A stretch of DNA of 64,000 nucleotides, taken from contig CALSUG010000002.1 in NCBI GenBank assembly GCA_943789475.1, positions 124,001-188,000 of the forward strand, read 5' to 3'. The position numbers and the translations under genes are program-made. This document shows positions 17,416 to 26,431 of the stretch, in pieces (position 1 is the first letter of the stretch; each line of letters starts with the position of its first letter). The notes under the pieces were generated by a model, which worked only from the letters and a program-made list of their open reading frames with translations, made no database searches and was not told the origin of the DNA. This DNA comes from an uncultured Alphaproteobacteria bacterium. GTDB taxonomy: Bacteria > Pseudomonadota > Alphaproteobacteria > Micavibrionales > UBA1664.

Positions 17416-18876
17416 CTAATTAATTTTTTCTTTGACTTGACCATCTCTCATTGCCAAATAAATTTGTATATTATACACCCACGTTCCACCTACAACGTCC
17501 CATTCAATAGTTTTAAACTTTAAACCTGGAATAGTAAAATAATTTACAAAATTTTGTGGTGGTGATTTCGTTGTGAGCATAACATCCAATGACGGCAAAT
17601 CTTCGACTGTATATTGTTTTTCGTTTTTTTCTTTATCTGAGTTTCGTCCCTTAAACCTTCGTGCACCACCATTTAATTGCTCTTTTTTATTTTCTGGAAC
17701 AACATCACGCACCTCCAGTCGTCCTACTTTTGAAAAACGATCATTAAGTGTAATCAAAATATCTTCACGATTTGCTAACTGAATTTTTTGAGCATAATTA
17801 GAATTATTTTTCATGATTAACGAGGCGATAAAATCGCCATTTGAACTAATCGTTGTACTCACACCAAATGGGAACTGATCAAGATACGGTTTCAATGTGT
17901 TAATATTACCTCTTCCCTTGCCCCAAACCGCTTCTACAAAGCCGTTACGACAGCGCATTCTTGCAACGCTCCACCCTGGCAAAGATACCATCAAATCACC
18001 GAAACTATTAACGCATACTTCTAAAACTTTGTTAGGTTCTGGTATTTTAAAATTTTCGAGCGCTTGAAAAAAGGGATCATTTTCTTTTTTTAACGTTTTA
18101 GGAGGAATAGAAAGGTTGCTATTCATTTCTAGTACAGGTTGATTAATTTCGGCACGCTTTGGAAATAGTGTTTTAAAAAAATCTTCAGAGAAAAAAGTTA
18201 AGAAGGAAACAATTATAAATCCAAGTAAACAGATAAATGCTATATTTTTATTAGCCGATCCTGAAAACAATCCATCCAAATTAACCGGCTTTAAAGCAAT
18301 AAACGATCCTTCATCCAACAATTGACTTAAAAGAATTTCCCCATCATTATTATCGACCTTCCATGATTCTGGAACATACGTTTTCGGCCATTTAAATTTT
18401 TCGGCTTGGACCATAAAGTGATTATAAGCACTTTCTTCTGTCTCGAATAAAACATCTCCCTCAGGCGCAATAGTATCCGCATGAACAGCGACATAAAGCC
18501 ACCCATTATCTGCGACAAAAACACCATGCCATTCACCAACCAATGCGTCTGCAACAATGGCTGCAACTGACGGCATACCCATGCGATGCCCCTTACTTAA
18601 ATAGCCATATCCGGTTTGCGCAATAAACAATCGAGAACTCAAAAAATCAGCTGAAATCATTTTCGCTCGGTCCATAATCGCACCAGGCTGTTCCAGCTCA
18701 TCAACTGTCAGCCATGTCAAACCTACAGCATATTTCTTCCCCCCATACACAAGCACGTCATTTACATCCTCTCCGTCAAAAGAGCTCATATCAGCTGCTT
18801 GTAAATTCTCGACCGTATCAAGATCTTCATCAATGAAGTCAATACGATCATCATTATCAGGGTGGTTCTCTGTCAT
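17416..18876 (-). CDS. pilO: PilO-type type IVb pilus inner-membrane protein
   Basis: 486 residues. A soluble N-terminal domain (about 40-200), with YAVGLTWLTVDELEQPGAIM and GMPSVAAIVADAL near the start as in PilO2/PilO proteins of R64-type pili, is followed by one membrane helix at 211-229 and a periplasmic domain of about 255 residues. Part of the inner-membrane assembly platform together with PilP and PilR. It starts four bases after the pilN stop. The identification rests on N-terminal pattern, membrane layout and position. Confidence 0.82.
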   Translation of the reverse strand: MTENHPDNDDRIDFIDEDLDTVENLQAADMSSFDGEDVNDVLVYGGKKYAVGLTWLTVDELEQPGAIMDRAKMISADFLSSRLFIAQTGYGYLSKGHRMGMPSVAAIVADALVGEWHGVFVADNGWLYVAVHADTIAPEGDVLFETEESAYNHFMVQAEKFKWPKTYVPESWKVDNNDGEILLSQLLDEGSFIALKPVNLDGLFSGSANKNIAFICLLGFIIVSFLTFFSEDFFKTLFPKRAEINQPVLEMNSNLSIPPKTLKKENDPFFQALENFKIPEPNKVLEVCVNSFGDLMVSLPGWSVARMRCRNGFVEAVWGKGRGNINTLKPYLDQFPFGVSTTISSNGDFIASLIMKNNSNYAQKIQLANREDILITLNDRFSKVGRLEVRDVVPENKKEQLNGGARRFKGRNSDKEKNEKQYTVEDLPSLDVMLTTKSPPQNFVNYFTIPGLKFKTIEWDVVGGTWVYNIQIYLAMRDGQVKEKIN

Positions 18877-18880
18877 TATT

Positions 18881-20431
18881 TTATCGACCTATAACTGTAA
18901 TAGGTTGTTCTGGTAAAATTTGCGCATTAATTAACAAAACTGTTAAATCTCTTGCTCTAGATGTGGAACGTGTTCCGCCAATAAGTGAGTGAGGCAAACC
19001 ATCGTCGTTTAACCCGCTTTGATTTTTTTCAAATCCTGCCAAAACCATTGTTTCACCGTCACTAACAACCGCATTTTGTAAAAAACCAGTAGTTTCCACC
19101 TCTGGCAACTCAAGTTGGATTTCATCCGTACCAAACCTTCTAAAATTAGGGTCGGCATCAGTAATTGCAATACTCATACGCATCATAATTTTATCATCCG
19201 CAACAATACGCGGTAAAACAGTCATAAACAGACCTACATCCACTGTGCCCGGCTCAAGAGACACAGATCCCGCATCACCAGATGAAGATACACGCTCTAA
19301 ATACGCAATTTGACGTGCAACCTGTAAAGGGGCAACTTGATCTGATAATGTCACAATGGAACCAGAATGAACAACACTAGCACGATCAATATTTTCATCT
19401 GCCGTAAGCGTTGAAGTTATGTCACCTGGAGTAGCCGCTGCTTTTGTAAGAGATACGCTCAAACCGTTTGCACCATTTGCTGATCCATTAACAGAATATC
19501 CACCGCCCAAAGCACTTTTAATAACACCTGTAATGTCTGTTCCATATGTATAAGCATCCGATGTTTGCACCGTCAAAACTTTTACAGAAACAGCGACACG
19601 CCTTAATCGTTTTTCGTTTTGATAACGTAAGTATTTTTCAACACGTTTTGCAACATCAGGACGTGCCGTAATTGTAATCGCGCCTGTTGTCGGAGAAAAT
19701 GATGCCACACCTTGATCACCAATAATACCTTCAACAGCCTCTGTTACCTCATCCCATATTGCCAACGTTGTTGTTCCATCAACAGATAACTCAGGAATAT
19801 TAGTTGCGCCACCGCTACCACCTGATTCTGCAACTCCTGTAATCGTCATCACGTTTGCCAGTGCATTAAGCATGAAGGTTTTGGTTACTTCCGTAGATAA
19901 CATAATAACATCACCATCATACGACCATTCCGCACCATAATTGTTTGCGACTTGATCCAACAAATCACTCAAACGCCCCGACCACAGGATACGCCCTCCA
20001 GAAACTTCTTGACCGTCAGTCGGCAAAAAAGTACGTGTGGCTATATTTCCCAATGTTCCTTCATAAATGTTATTAGAGAGAGAAACACGAATCCCCGCAA
20101 CAGATTGAATCAATCTGGCAGTGTCATATAAAGATTGCCCCTCCGAAAAAGTCAAAACAATGGAATCTGATTGATCAAGAGATGATGGTAATGTTCGCCC
20201 ACCGTGAATTGGAATTGCTTCAGAACCATACCAAGGTGAATTATCTACATGCAAAGCTTTTCGTGCACTTCCCTCCGGTGAAATAGTACTGATTGCTTTT
20301 TCAATTTGTTTTTCATCACGCATCACAGTCTCATTAACGATTGCGGCCTGTTCGCAAGATACTAAAAAAATACTAAAAAAAACAAATAATATTAAATGCT
20401 TATAACACTTAACCTGTTGAAAAAAACTCAT
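18881..20431 (-). CDS. pilN: PilN-family type IVb pilus secretin lipoprotein
   Basis: Outer-membrane channel through which the pilus exits. 516 residues from the ATG at 20431 (GGAT seven bases upstream). Lipobox FLVSC ends the signal peptide near residue 27. An N-terminal domain with GGRILWSGRLSDLLDQVANNY (about 140-165) resembles the STN/TcpQ-type fold. The secretin domain covers about 250-510, with the C-terminal block VDVGLFMTVLPRIVADDKI and DGETMVLAGFEK. The lipobox suggests it needs no separate pilotin. It follows the PilL-like gene in the R64 gene order; PilM is not present between them. Confidence 0.9.
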   Translation of the reverse strand: MSFFQQVKCYKHLILFVFFSIFLVSCEQAAIVNETVMRDEKQIEKAISTISPEGSARKALHVDNSPWYGSEAIPIHGGRTLPSSLDQSDSIVLTFSEGQSLYDTARLIQSVAGIRVSLSNNIYEGTLGNIATRTFLPTDGQEVSGGRILWSGRLSDLLDQVANNYGAEWSYDGDVIMLSTEVTKTFMLNALANVMTITGVAESGGSGGATNIPELSVDGTTTLAIWDEVTEAVEGIIGDQGVASFSPTTGAITITARPDVAKRVEKYLRYQNEKRLRRVAVSVKVLTVQTSDAYTYGTDITGVIKSALGGGYSVNGSANGANGLSVSLTKAAATPGDITSTLTADENIDRASVVHSGSIVTLSDQVAPLQVARQIAYLERVSSSGDAGSVSLEPGTVDVGLFMTVLPRIVADDKIMMRMSIAITDADPNFRRFGTDEIQLELPEVETTGFLQNAVVSDGETMVLAGFEKNQSGLNDDGLPHSLIGGTRSTSRARDLTVLLINAQILPEQPITVIGR

Positions 20432-20521
20432 AATATCCAATCCTAAAAATCCATAATCCCATAAATTCTACGGAAACCGTAAAAGCATAGCAAGAAGAGA
20501 GTTTAGTATTTTTATGTGTCT

Positions 20522-21619
20522 CTATTTTGTGACTTTTTGTGTTTCCAAAATCAATACTGCTGGACCATGTGGCAAATTCGGATGTAATCGACCAACGGGT
20601 TTTGGTTGTGCTTGAGAAAATCCAGCAAGAAGCATTTCAATCGCATCTTGAAATTCACCACTAACACTAACATCACTAGACAGTGGATAGTCATAGTCTG
20701 ACGACCAAAACAAATCCACTCCTGCAATATTTGACCATGCCTCTAGTGTTGTTTTCAAAGATTCTCCACTTTGTGCCATCCACTGAGTATCCATGACCTG
20801 TGGTTGAGGCAATTCAACAACACCCTTGTTTGTCGCATCTACGATTGAAATTTTTTGTGACATAGAAGATTGCGCTTGCTGTCCAGCACTCATTGCTGCC
20901 ACCATATCAACAACAGGCTGTGTATTAGCTCCCCTATGCACAGACACAGCCTTTGACTTGATTTTTTGATCTGATGGTAAAACAGAAATAGGCGCTTGTT
21001 GAGATCGTGGAGTTTCAATAACATCCAGAACCTCCATCGGTTCCTTCGCAATTGCTACGGATGACATTTGTAATGCAGAAATCGTAACAACATTACCCTT
21101 AATAGTTGATATTAAATTCAACTGAGAAAGGGTGTTATCTAAAACACTTGGCCACTCTTGCCCACCGCTCCAAGACACTGTTTCCCCAACAGCAACATTT
21201 TTACCTAAAACATAGGAATAGTCTGCTGGTATAATTTGTCGTAACGCAGTAACAAGTGGTAAATCACTTCCAAATCCCACTGCTATTTCATGCGTATTTT
21301 GAGTGACGGATGATTGTGGTGATAATGACATCATACCAGTGTTAGTTGATACCGGAGAAGACGGTGTTTCACTTATAATGGATTGCGGCTGTTGTGATAC
21401 CATTGGCGGAATAGGGGCATTAACAACAGGCGCACTAGGGATCGCGGGCATCATTCTTAATTTTTTTTCATCCTGAATAATGGGAAGCAACCCTCCACTT
21501 ATTGGCGCGATAGACACTTGAGGTTGCTGCACAACAGGTGCAGTAAATTGAAATCCCGCATATGCCTGTGTTGTAATTGTCACAATCAAGGATGTTGCCA
21601 TCAAAAATTTTATTTTCAT
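20522..21619 (-). CDS. pilL: PilL/TcpQ-like periplasmic protein, first gene of the pilus cluster
   Basis: 365 residues from the ATG at 21619. Signal peptide MKIKFLMATSLIVTITTQAYA, a Pro/Gln/Ser-rich stretch (about 28-110), then two related domains. The first (about 117-182) has LRQIIPADYSYVLG and VSWSGGQEWPSVLDNTL. The second (about 275-345) has LKTTLEAWSNIAGVDLFWSS and SGEFQDAIEMLLAGF, the pattern of the TcpQ C-terminal domain found in PilL and TcpQ. Such proteins stabilise or localise the secretin. It heads the cluster. The longer frame from 21658 would put polar residues before the signal peptide. Confidence 0.75.
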   Translation of the reverse strand: MKIKFLMATSLIVTITTQAYAGFQFTAPVVQQPQVSIAPISGGLLPIIQDEKKLRMMPAIPSAPVVNAPIPPMVSQQPQSIISETPSSPVSTNTGMMSLSPQSSVTQNTHEIAVGFGSDLPLVTALRQIIPADYSYVLGKNVAVGETVSWSGGQEWPSVLDNTLSQLNLISTIKGNVVTISALQMSSVAIAKEPMEVLDVIETPRSQQAPISVLPSDQKIKSKAVSVHRGANTQPVVDMVAAMSAGQQAQSSMSQKISIVDATNKGVVELPQPQVMDTQWMAQSGESLKTTLEAWSNIAGVDLFWSSDYDYPLSSDVSVSGEFQDAIEMLLAGFSQAQPKPVGRLHPNLPHGPAVLILETQKVTK

Positions 21620-21764
21620 ACTCGTTACTATCTTTTTTTCGCTAATTTTCACAATCATAATTTTACATTACACAAAACACAAGAGGATTAGCACTTAAAT
21701 ATAGGACACCCCCAAATATTACTTCAAATTAGTAAAAAGACACAAAGGTCCTCCCCTTTTCTTC

Positions 21765-21793
21765 TTGCCAGATGTTCATTTTTTAAGTATCAA
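21765..21793 (+). promoter_or_regulatory. Putative sigma-70 promoter of tRNA-Ala
   Basis: TTGCCA (21765-21770) and TATCAA (21788-21793) are 17 bases apart, and the tRNA begins 14 bases after the second hexamer. Pattern match only. Confidence 0.4.
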
Positions 21794-21806
21794 TGCATCT
21801 TATAAA

Positions 21807-21882
<76 letters not shown>

Positions 21883-21944
21883 TTATTCAAAAATATAACT
21901 CCGTCACATACATTAAGATAAATTCACCAACTGTGAATTGACGA

Positions 21945-23648
21945 TTAGATTGGTGACTCACCCGTAGAATCAATTTTTGATACCTGATTATCGTTTTTTT
22001 TCTCATCATACATGCCTTGATCTGCAATTTTGAGAAGATCCTCAGGGTCAGTCCCATCAACTGGGCAAAATGAAATACCTATTGATGCTCCGATAATGAT
22101 TTCATTTTCATTATAATTAAGGGGATCGGATAATATCGATTTTAGCTGTTTTATATAATCATTGGCCTGTGGTTTCTTGATGTTAAATATAACAGTACAA
22201 AACTCATCACCACCCAATCGGGAGATTAGTGCATTAGATGGGAGGATGTGTTTCATCTTTTCGGCGACATCAACCAACACAGCATCACCAGCATCATGAC
22301 CGTATGTATCATTGACGGGTTTGAACTTATCAAGATCGATATAGAAAAGCGCATAAGGATCGCTGTTTTCCTTTAAAGCAGTCATAAACCCAGCGCGATT
22401 AATTAGTCCTGTAAGTGCGTCAGCGGATGAAACATGACGGCGGTAAAGTCTTGCTACATTCTTAAGCACATCTGTTTTGAATGCTAAAACTTTATCCTTA
22501 TCATCTAACAAGATCTCTACCGTTGATGGATTAATATCAAGTGCACTGGCAACTTTTTTGATATCACCACTGTAATGCTCTAATGAATTAGCAATGATCT
22601 CACGTGTATCTTCAACCGCTGGTATATTTTGTGGCGCATAACGCAAATCATCTTCCCATTTTTTCTTGGTTGATTGTTTCTTCATTTGCCCGAGGGCAGC
22701 GATCATACATCCAACCGTGATAACTACTCCTGCAATAATATCATTTGTGCTGACGTTCTTAACACTCATGCCTGTAAGGGGAGAAAGCAACCATTCCCAA
22801 AAAAATGTCGCTGCCGATGATAAGGCGGCAATCGCCAAAAAGTTTTCAGTCTTTATAAGATTTGCACTAGAAAACTCAATCAAACGTAGAGGGGCAACAA
22901 GCGCGACACCCGCGATCATGCCTGCCACAATACTTGGTGTATGTTTGAAACTCTCTAAGGTTGGAATAATAGCGTTTTCTATCGGGAGCGGTGCAACCGT
23001 TTGCAAAAGCGCTAATAATCCAGTCAGGGTTAAAAAGAAAGTGCTGATCACAAACATAACAAAACCTACAACACGCGCCTTAGCTCTTGGGTCTTTAACC
23101 ATACTAATGGCATGAGCATGAGGGCGATGTATTTCAGCAAGAAACATTCGTGCTGTTAGCATTAAACCTTCAAGAAACATAAGAAGGTAGATCATACCTC
23201 TATTGTCTTTTGGTAAATCGTAACACACAACCCCGATACCGATTAGGACCATCAAAATTCCAATCAACTGGCTTTTCGTTGGTGTGCGTGACAAAAATAT
23301 AAAACTCACAAGGACACTAAACAAAAGGCTAATGCGTTGAAGAAGGCTTCCCTCGGTTGAGGTCACATAAGAAAATAAACTCAATGTTACCATATAACCA
23401 ATCAGCATGATCAAACCAAACACCCATGTATCGATAGATCGCAATGTTTCTTTGACCAATGGTCCCTTGCCACCAACCAAAAGAAGAAATAAAGCACAAC
23501 TGACAAAAGCGGAGCATGTATAGACGAGGTAATTGGCGTTCAATACCTGAGCGCTGTACCCAATCATCACATTATTTAATCCCCATAGAACGAGAACACT
23601 AAAAAAGGCATGCGCCCATCCACGCATGAGGGTTTGCTGATTGCTCAT
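21945..23648 (-). CDS. Membrane diguanylate cyclase: DMT-like 10-TM domain, Fis-type helix-turn-helix-like linker, GGDEF domain
   Basis: 567 residues, likely making cyclic di-GMP from GTP at the inner membrane. About 10 hydrophobic helices (residues 10-320) are arranged like an EamA/DMT permease, for example LLQRISLLFSVLVSFIFLSR followed by LIGILMVLIGIGVV. A short helical segment (about 350-385) with GDIKKVASALDINPSTVEILL looks like a Fis-type helix-turn-helix. The GGDEF domain follows, with DALTGLINRAGF, IDLDKFKPVNDTYGHDAGD and an intact GGDEF at 479-483. The usual RxxD inhibitory site is absent (PSNA at that place), so product inhibition is not expected at that site. No EAL domain. It overlaps the upstream 86-residue gene by four bases. 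Confidence 0.88.
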   Translation of the reverse strand: MSNQQTLMRGWAHAFFSVLVLWGLNNVMIGYSAQVLNANYLVYTCSAFVSCALFLLLVGGKGPLVKETLRSIDTWVFGLIMLIGYMVTLSLFSYVTSTEGSLLQRISLLFSVLVSFIFLSRTPTKSQLIGILMVLIGIGVVCYDLPKDNRGMIYLLMFLEGLMLTARMFLAEIHRPHAHAISMVKDPRAKARVVGFVMFVISTFFLTLTGLLALLQTVAPLPIENAIIPTLESFKHTPSIVAGMIAGVALVAPLRLIEFSSANLIKTENFLAIAALSSAATFFWEWLLSPLTGMSVKNVSTNDIIAGVVITVGCMIAALGQMKKQSTKKKWEDDLRYAPQNIPAVEDTREIIANSLEHYSGDIKKVASALDINPSTVEILLDDKDKVLAFKTDVLKNVARLYRRHVSSADALTGLINRAGFMTALKENSDPYALFYIDLDKFKPVNDTYGHDAGDAVLVDVAEKMKHILPSNALISRLGGDEFCTVIFNIKKPQANDYIKQLKSILSDPLNYNENEIIIGASIGISFCPVDGTDPEDLLKIADQGMYDEKKNDNQVSKIDSTGESPI

Positions 23649-23905
23649 GGTTCAATCACTCCCCATACTGCGAGGGTTATCAACATAACATTAAGGACGG
23701 CACAAAATAATACCGTGTATAACCAAGTATTTTTTTGATCTTTAATCTCACGAAGACGATCTAACTCGTCATGGCGTCGCTCTTTTTGAATAAAGACGTC
23801 TATATCTGATGCCTTATAAATGTCTTCATCATTTGGCATTGTTGTCTGTCGACGGTCTTGATTTGTTGAGGTCATGGTTGATATGATTGAATTAAATTGT
23901 TTCAT
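23645..23905 (-). CDS. Small single-pass membrane protein upstream of the diguanylate cyclase
   Basis: 86 residues, no family recognised. A polar, charged N-terminal two thirds with IQKERRHDELDRLREIKDQK (coiled-coil-like) is followed by one C-terminal membrane helix (WLYTVLFCAVLNVMLITLAV). Its stop overlaps the start of the diguanylate cyclase gene as ATGA, so the two are translationally coupled and may act together. The start is uncertain: ATGs at 23905, 23875 and 23839 are all in frame and none has a clear ribosome site. Confidence 0.62.
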   Translation of the reverse strand: MKQFNSIISTMTSTNQDRRQTTMPNDEDIYKASDIDVFIQKERRHDELDRLREIKDQKNTWLYTVLFCAVLNVMLITLAVWGVIEP

Positions 23906-24054
23906 TTAATGTGCAATTACAAGTTAGTTATCTACAGAGAATTCATTTTTCAAAAACTTACACTATCTCAAAGAGCACCCTCCTATACATCGACCTTCGC
24001 GCCGGTATATAGAAAAATCAATGTGGTCATTAGCATTTTCTATAGAGGAAAGTA

Positions 24055-24609
24055 TCAATTATTTTTTAACAACTTTAAAAGTTCAACGTTATTATTCCAT
24101 TCAATAAATCCATTCACTTTTTTTGCAATAGTTAGATTGGGTGTCAGGATAAATGTTTCAGGATATGTTGATGTTTGGAAAATATCATGAGATATTTTTT
24201 TACCATCATCATGTGCGATAATCACATTGTCTAAATTCGTATTTAAATTATGCCGTTTTAAAAATGGTTTTATGTTTTCAATTTTCTCATCAACAGATAT
24301 CGCGATCAAAACTAAATTATCTTTTTCATTTTTTGATAGTTTTAATAACTCGGGAAATTCAGCAATACACGGTGCGCACCATGTTGCCCAAAAATTCAAT
24401 AAAACGATTTTACCTTTAAAATCATATAAGTCATATAAGTCACCATCAATTGAACGAAACGCAATATTGGGAACCATTGCGTTATTATCACGATAATCAA
24501 CATTATCCGCCACACTCTGCGCCATTGGCGGTTGTTTAACATGATCCCAATATACAAAACCAATTCCAATAAAAATCAAAAAAGTAAAAACACTTAATTT
24601 ATAAAACAT
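24055..24609 (-). CDS. TlpA/ResA-like membrane-anchored thioredoxin (System II cytochrome c maturation)
   Basis: 184 residues. An N-terminal membrane anchor (about 4-20), then a TlpA-type thioredoxin fold with active site WATWCAPC (Cys78 and Cys81). It is expected to reduce the haem-binding cysteines of apocytochrome c on the periplasmic side, as ResA/CcsX does, because it directly follows CcsA and ResB genes. The ATG at 24609 has AAAGGCG upstream and overlaps the ccsA stop by 11 bases; the open frame to 24726 is only overlap. The DNA contains a short tandem duplication coding LYDLYD at about 24425. Confidence 0.85.
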   Translation of the reverse strand: MFYKLSVFTFLIFIGIGFVYWDHVKQPPMAQSVADNVDYRDNNAMVPNIAFRSIDGDLYDLYDFKGKIVLLNFWATWCAPCIAEFPELLKLSKNEKDNLVLIAISVDEKIENIKPFLKRHNLNTNLDNVIIAHDDGKKISHDIFQTSTYPETFILTPNLTIAKKVNGFIEWNNNVELLKLLKNN

Positions 24610-26431
24610 TTCTATTTCGCCTTTGGTACAAAACAATTCCAGAAACAAGCAGTGTTTCCAAAACAATAAATGTACATAAACTCCACGCGGCGGAATCTGT
24701 AAATCCATACGCATGCAACCCAACATTCAATAGATTTACTCCAAACCATGATAATGCAACAATAACAGATAAATAAGCCAATCCAATTTTTACAAAAACC
24801 CCACTCATGTGACCGCTTATTTTTCCATGCAATATCCAAATCAACCAGAGGACAATTAAAAGTGCACCATTTTCCTTTGGATCCCACCCCCAAAATCGCC
24901 CCCAACTTTGGTCTGCCCAAATACCACCAAGAACAGTGCCAAGCGTTGCCAGCAATAACGAAATAATCGCAATGACATTCATATGTTTTGATAATTTTTG
25001 TTGTGGTTTTAATAATGAAATGTGTGCCAGAACAGATGTAATTAAACAAAATGCATATCCTAATGTGATGCAAATCACATGAGTCACTAACCAAAAATTT
25101 GTATTCAAAACTGCCGATAACATCATCAAATTATCGCCATCTTGATCATGCGTATGGCTAACCAATAAAAGAAAAAGAGCGCCACCCGCCCCTACAAATG
25201 ACCAAATAACACTCCTGTTTTTCCAAAACAAAATCAAACCATATGATGCGATAACCAGCGCAACAAATACAATAGATTCATAAAGTGTGCTAACTGGTGG
25301 ACGTTCTAATATAAAAATACGTGATGCAATAGCACCGATATGAACAGTTGTTCCTAATGCAAATGTTAACAAAGCGGACATAAAGGATAATTTTTTCCAA
25401 ATGAGTGCGCACCCCGTCAATAATAAGGTCAGTGCATATAACCATAGACTAACGCTTAATGGTGAAATTGTATTATAAATATACTCGGCCTTAATTGCAC
25501 TTGGGCGTAATGATAATTGCCCCAAATTCAACGTTATTTTTTGAATATTTTTTATTTCAGAATCCCATTGGCCACCGTCATTATTATGATATGCTATTGC
25601 TAAATTTTTCCATGTATCAAATAACGGTCTTGTCGTTGGTGTACCTTGTCCCAAAATGATTTGCCATGGAGAACCCCACTCTACATTATCCTCAAGAGGA
25701 ATAATTTGAAAAATTTTACTCCGCACACCCGCGAAGCGAAGGTTTGTAACCGTAAACGACAGCAATGTTATTTGTTGTTGTGCTGTTGAATATTCTTGAA
25801 TATTTTCGCCCTGTTTTTTAACAATGGATTTCATTTCCCTTTGTAAGGTTTCCTGAAATTTAATTGTATCCAAGTATGTCAGATTTTTATTGGCATACGG
25901 GCGTAATGATTTTGGACTGTCCTCTTGTAATTGAACAGCAAGAGGAAGATATAGACTCATGCTGGATAGTAAATCACCTAATGAGATCATCTTTTGTTGT
26001 AATAGAACAAAATCACGTTGTGCAGGTGTCCAATTATCCTCTGGTGTTTTTATAATAGAAGTTAATATGTGTTCGTTTTTTGCCAACGCCGTTGATATTT
26101 CATTATAAGAATATAAGTGTTTTTTACGTTGATCCATTTTCAATAAATTCAATAAATCAGGATTAAAAACCTTAATAACATTTACGTTTTCTGCATGGGC
26201 CGGATTAAATAATGTTTCAATCAACCATGGTAATGCACCGTCCTCGGACCCCGAATATGTTTTCAACATTGATCGTGCGAAACTATCCATCGGTTTGGTG
26301 CGCCCTTCGTGCATCACAGGCAATGAACCAAATTCTTTTATATTTAATTGTTTAATATCTGTCGCATCACTTTGAATCGAAATAAACAAAACGCATAAGA
26401 AACAGCAAATTTGAATAAATGATTTATGCAT
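24599..26431 (-). CDS. ccsA: CcsA/ResC-type cytochrome c synthase subunit with periplasmic N-terminal domain
   Basis: Haem-handling subunit of System II (Ccs) cytochrome c maturation. 610 residues. A signal peptide and about 300 residues of soluble domain open with LPVMHEGRTKPMDSFARSML, a pattern seen at the start of long CcsA proteins outside the classical groups. A C-terminal membrane domain has about eight helices, and the haem-binding WWD-like motif reads WGRFWGWDPKENGALL. It overlaps resB by eight bases and the thioredoxin gene by 11. The system is uncommon in alphaproteobacteria, where System I (Ccm) is usual. Confidence 0.9.
   Translation of the reverse strand: MHKSFIQICCFLCVLFISIQSDATDIKQLNIKEFGSLPVMHEGRTKPMDSFARSMLKTYSGSEDGALPWLIETLFNPAHAENVNVIKVFNPDLLNLLKMDQRKKHLYSYNEISTALAKNEHILTSIIKTPEDNWTPAQRDFVLLQQKMISLGDLLSSMSLYLPLAVQLQEDSPKSLRPYANKNLTYLDTIKFQETLQREMKSIVKKQGENIQEYSTAQQQITLLSFTVTNLRFAGVRSKIFQIIPLEDNVEWGSPWQIILGQGTPTTRPLFDTWKNLAIAYHNNDGGQWDSEIKNIQKITLNLGQLSLRPSAIKAEYIYNTISPLSVSLWLYALTLLLTGCALIWKKLSFMSALLTFALGTTVHIGAIASRIFILERPPVSTLYESIVFVALVIASYGLILFWKNRSVIWSFVGAGGALFLLLVSHTHDQDGDNLMMLSAVLNTNFWLVTHVICITLGYAFCLITSVLAHISLLKPQQKLSKHMNVIAIISLLLATLGTVLGGIWADQSWGRFWGWDPKENGALLIVLWLIWILHGKISGHMSGVFVKIGLAYLSVIVALSWFGVNLLNVGLHAYGFTDSAAWSLCTFIVLETLLVSGIVLYQRRNRNVL

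Noticed and set aside
24612..25094. 160-codon open frame inside ccsA
   Set aside because: It is a shifted-frame shadow of the ccsA membrane domain, rich in Cys, Trp and Tyr as expected from out-of-frame reading.
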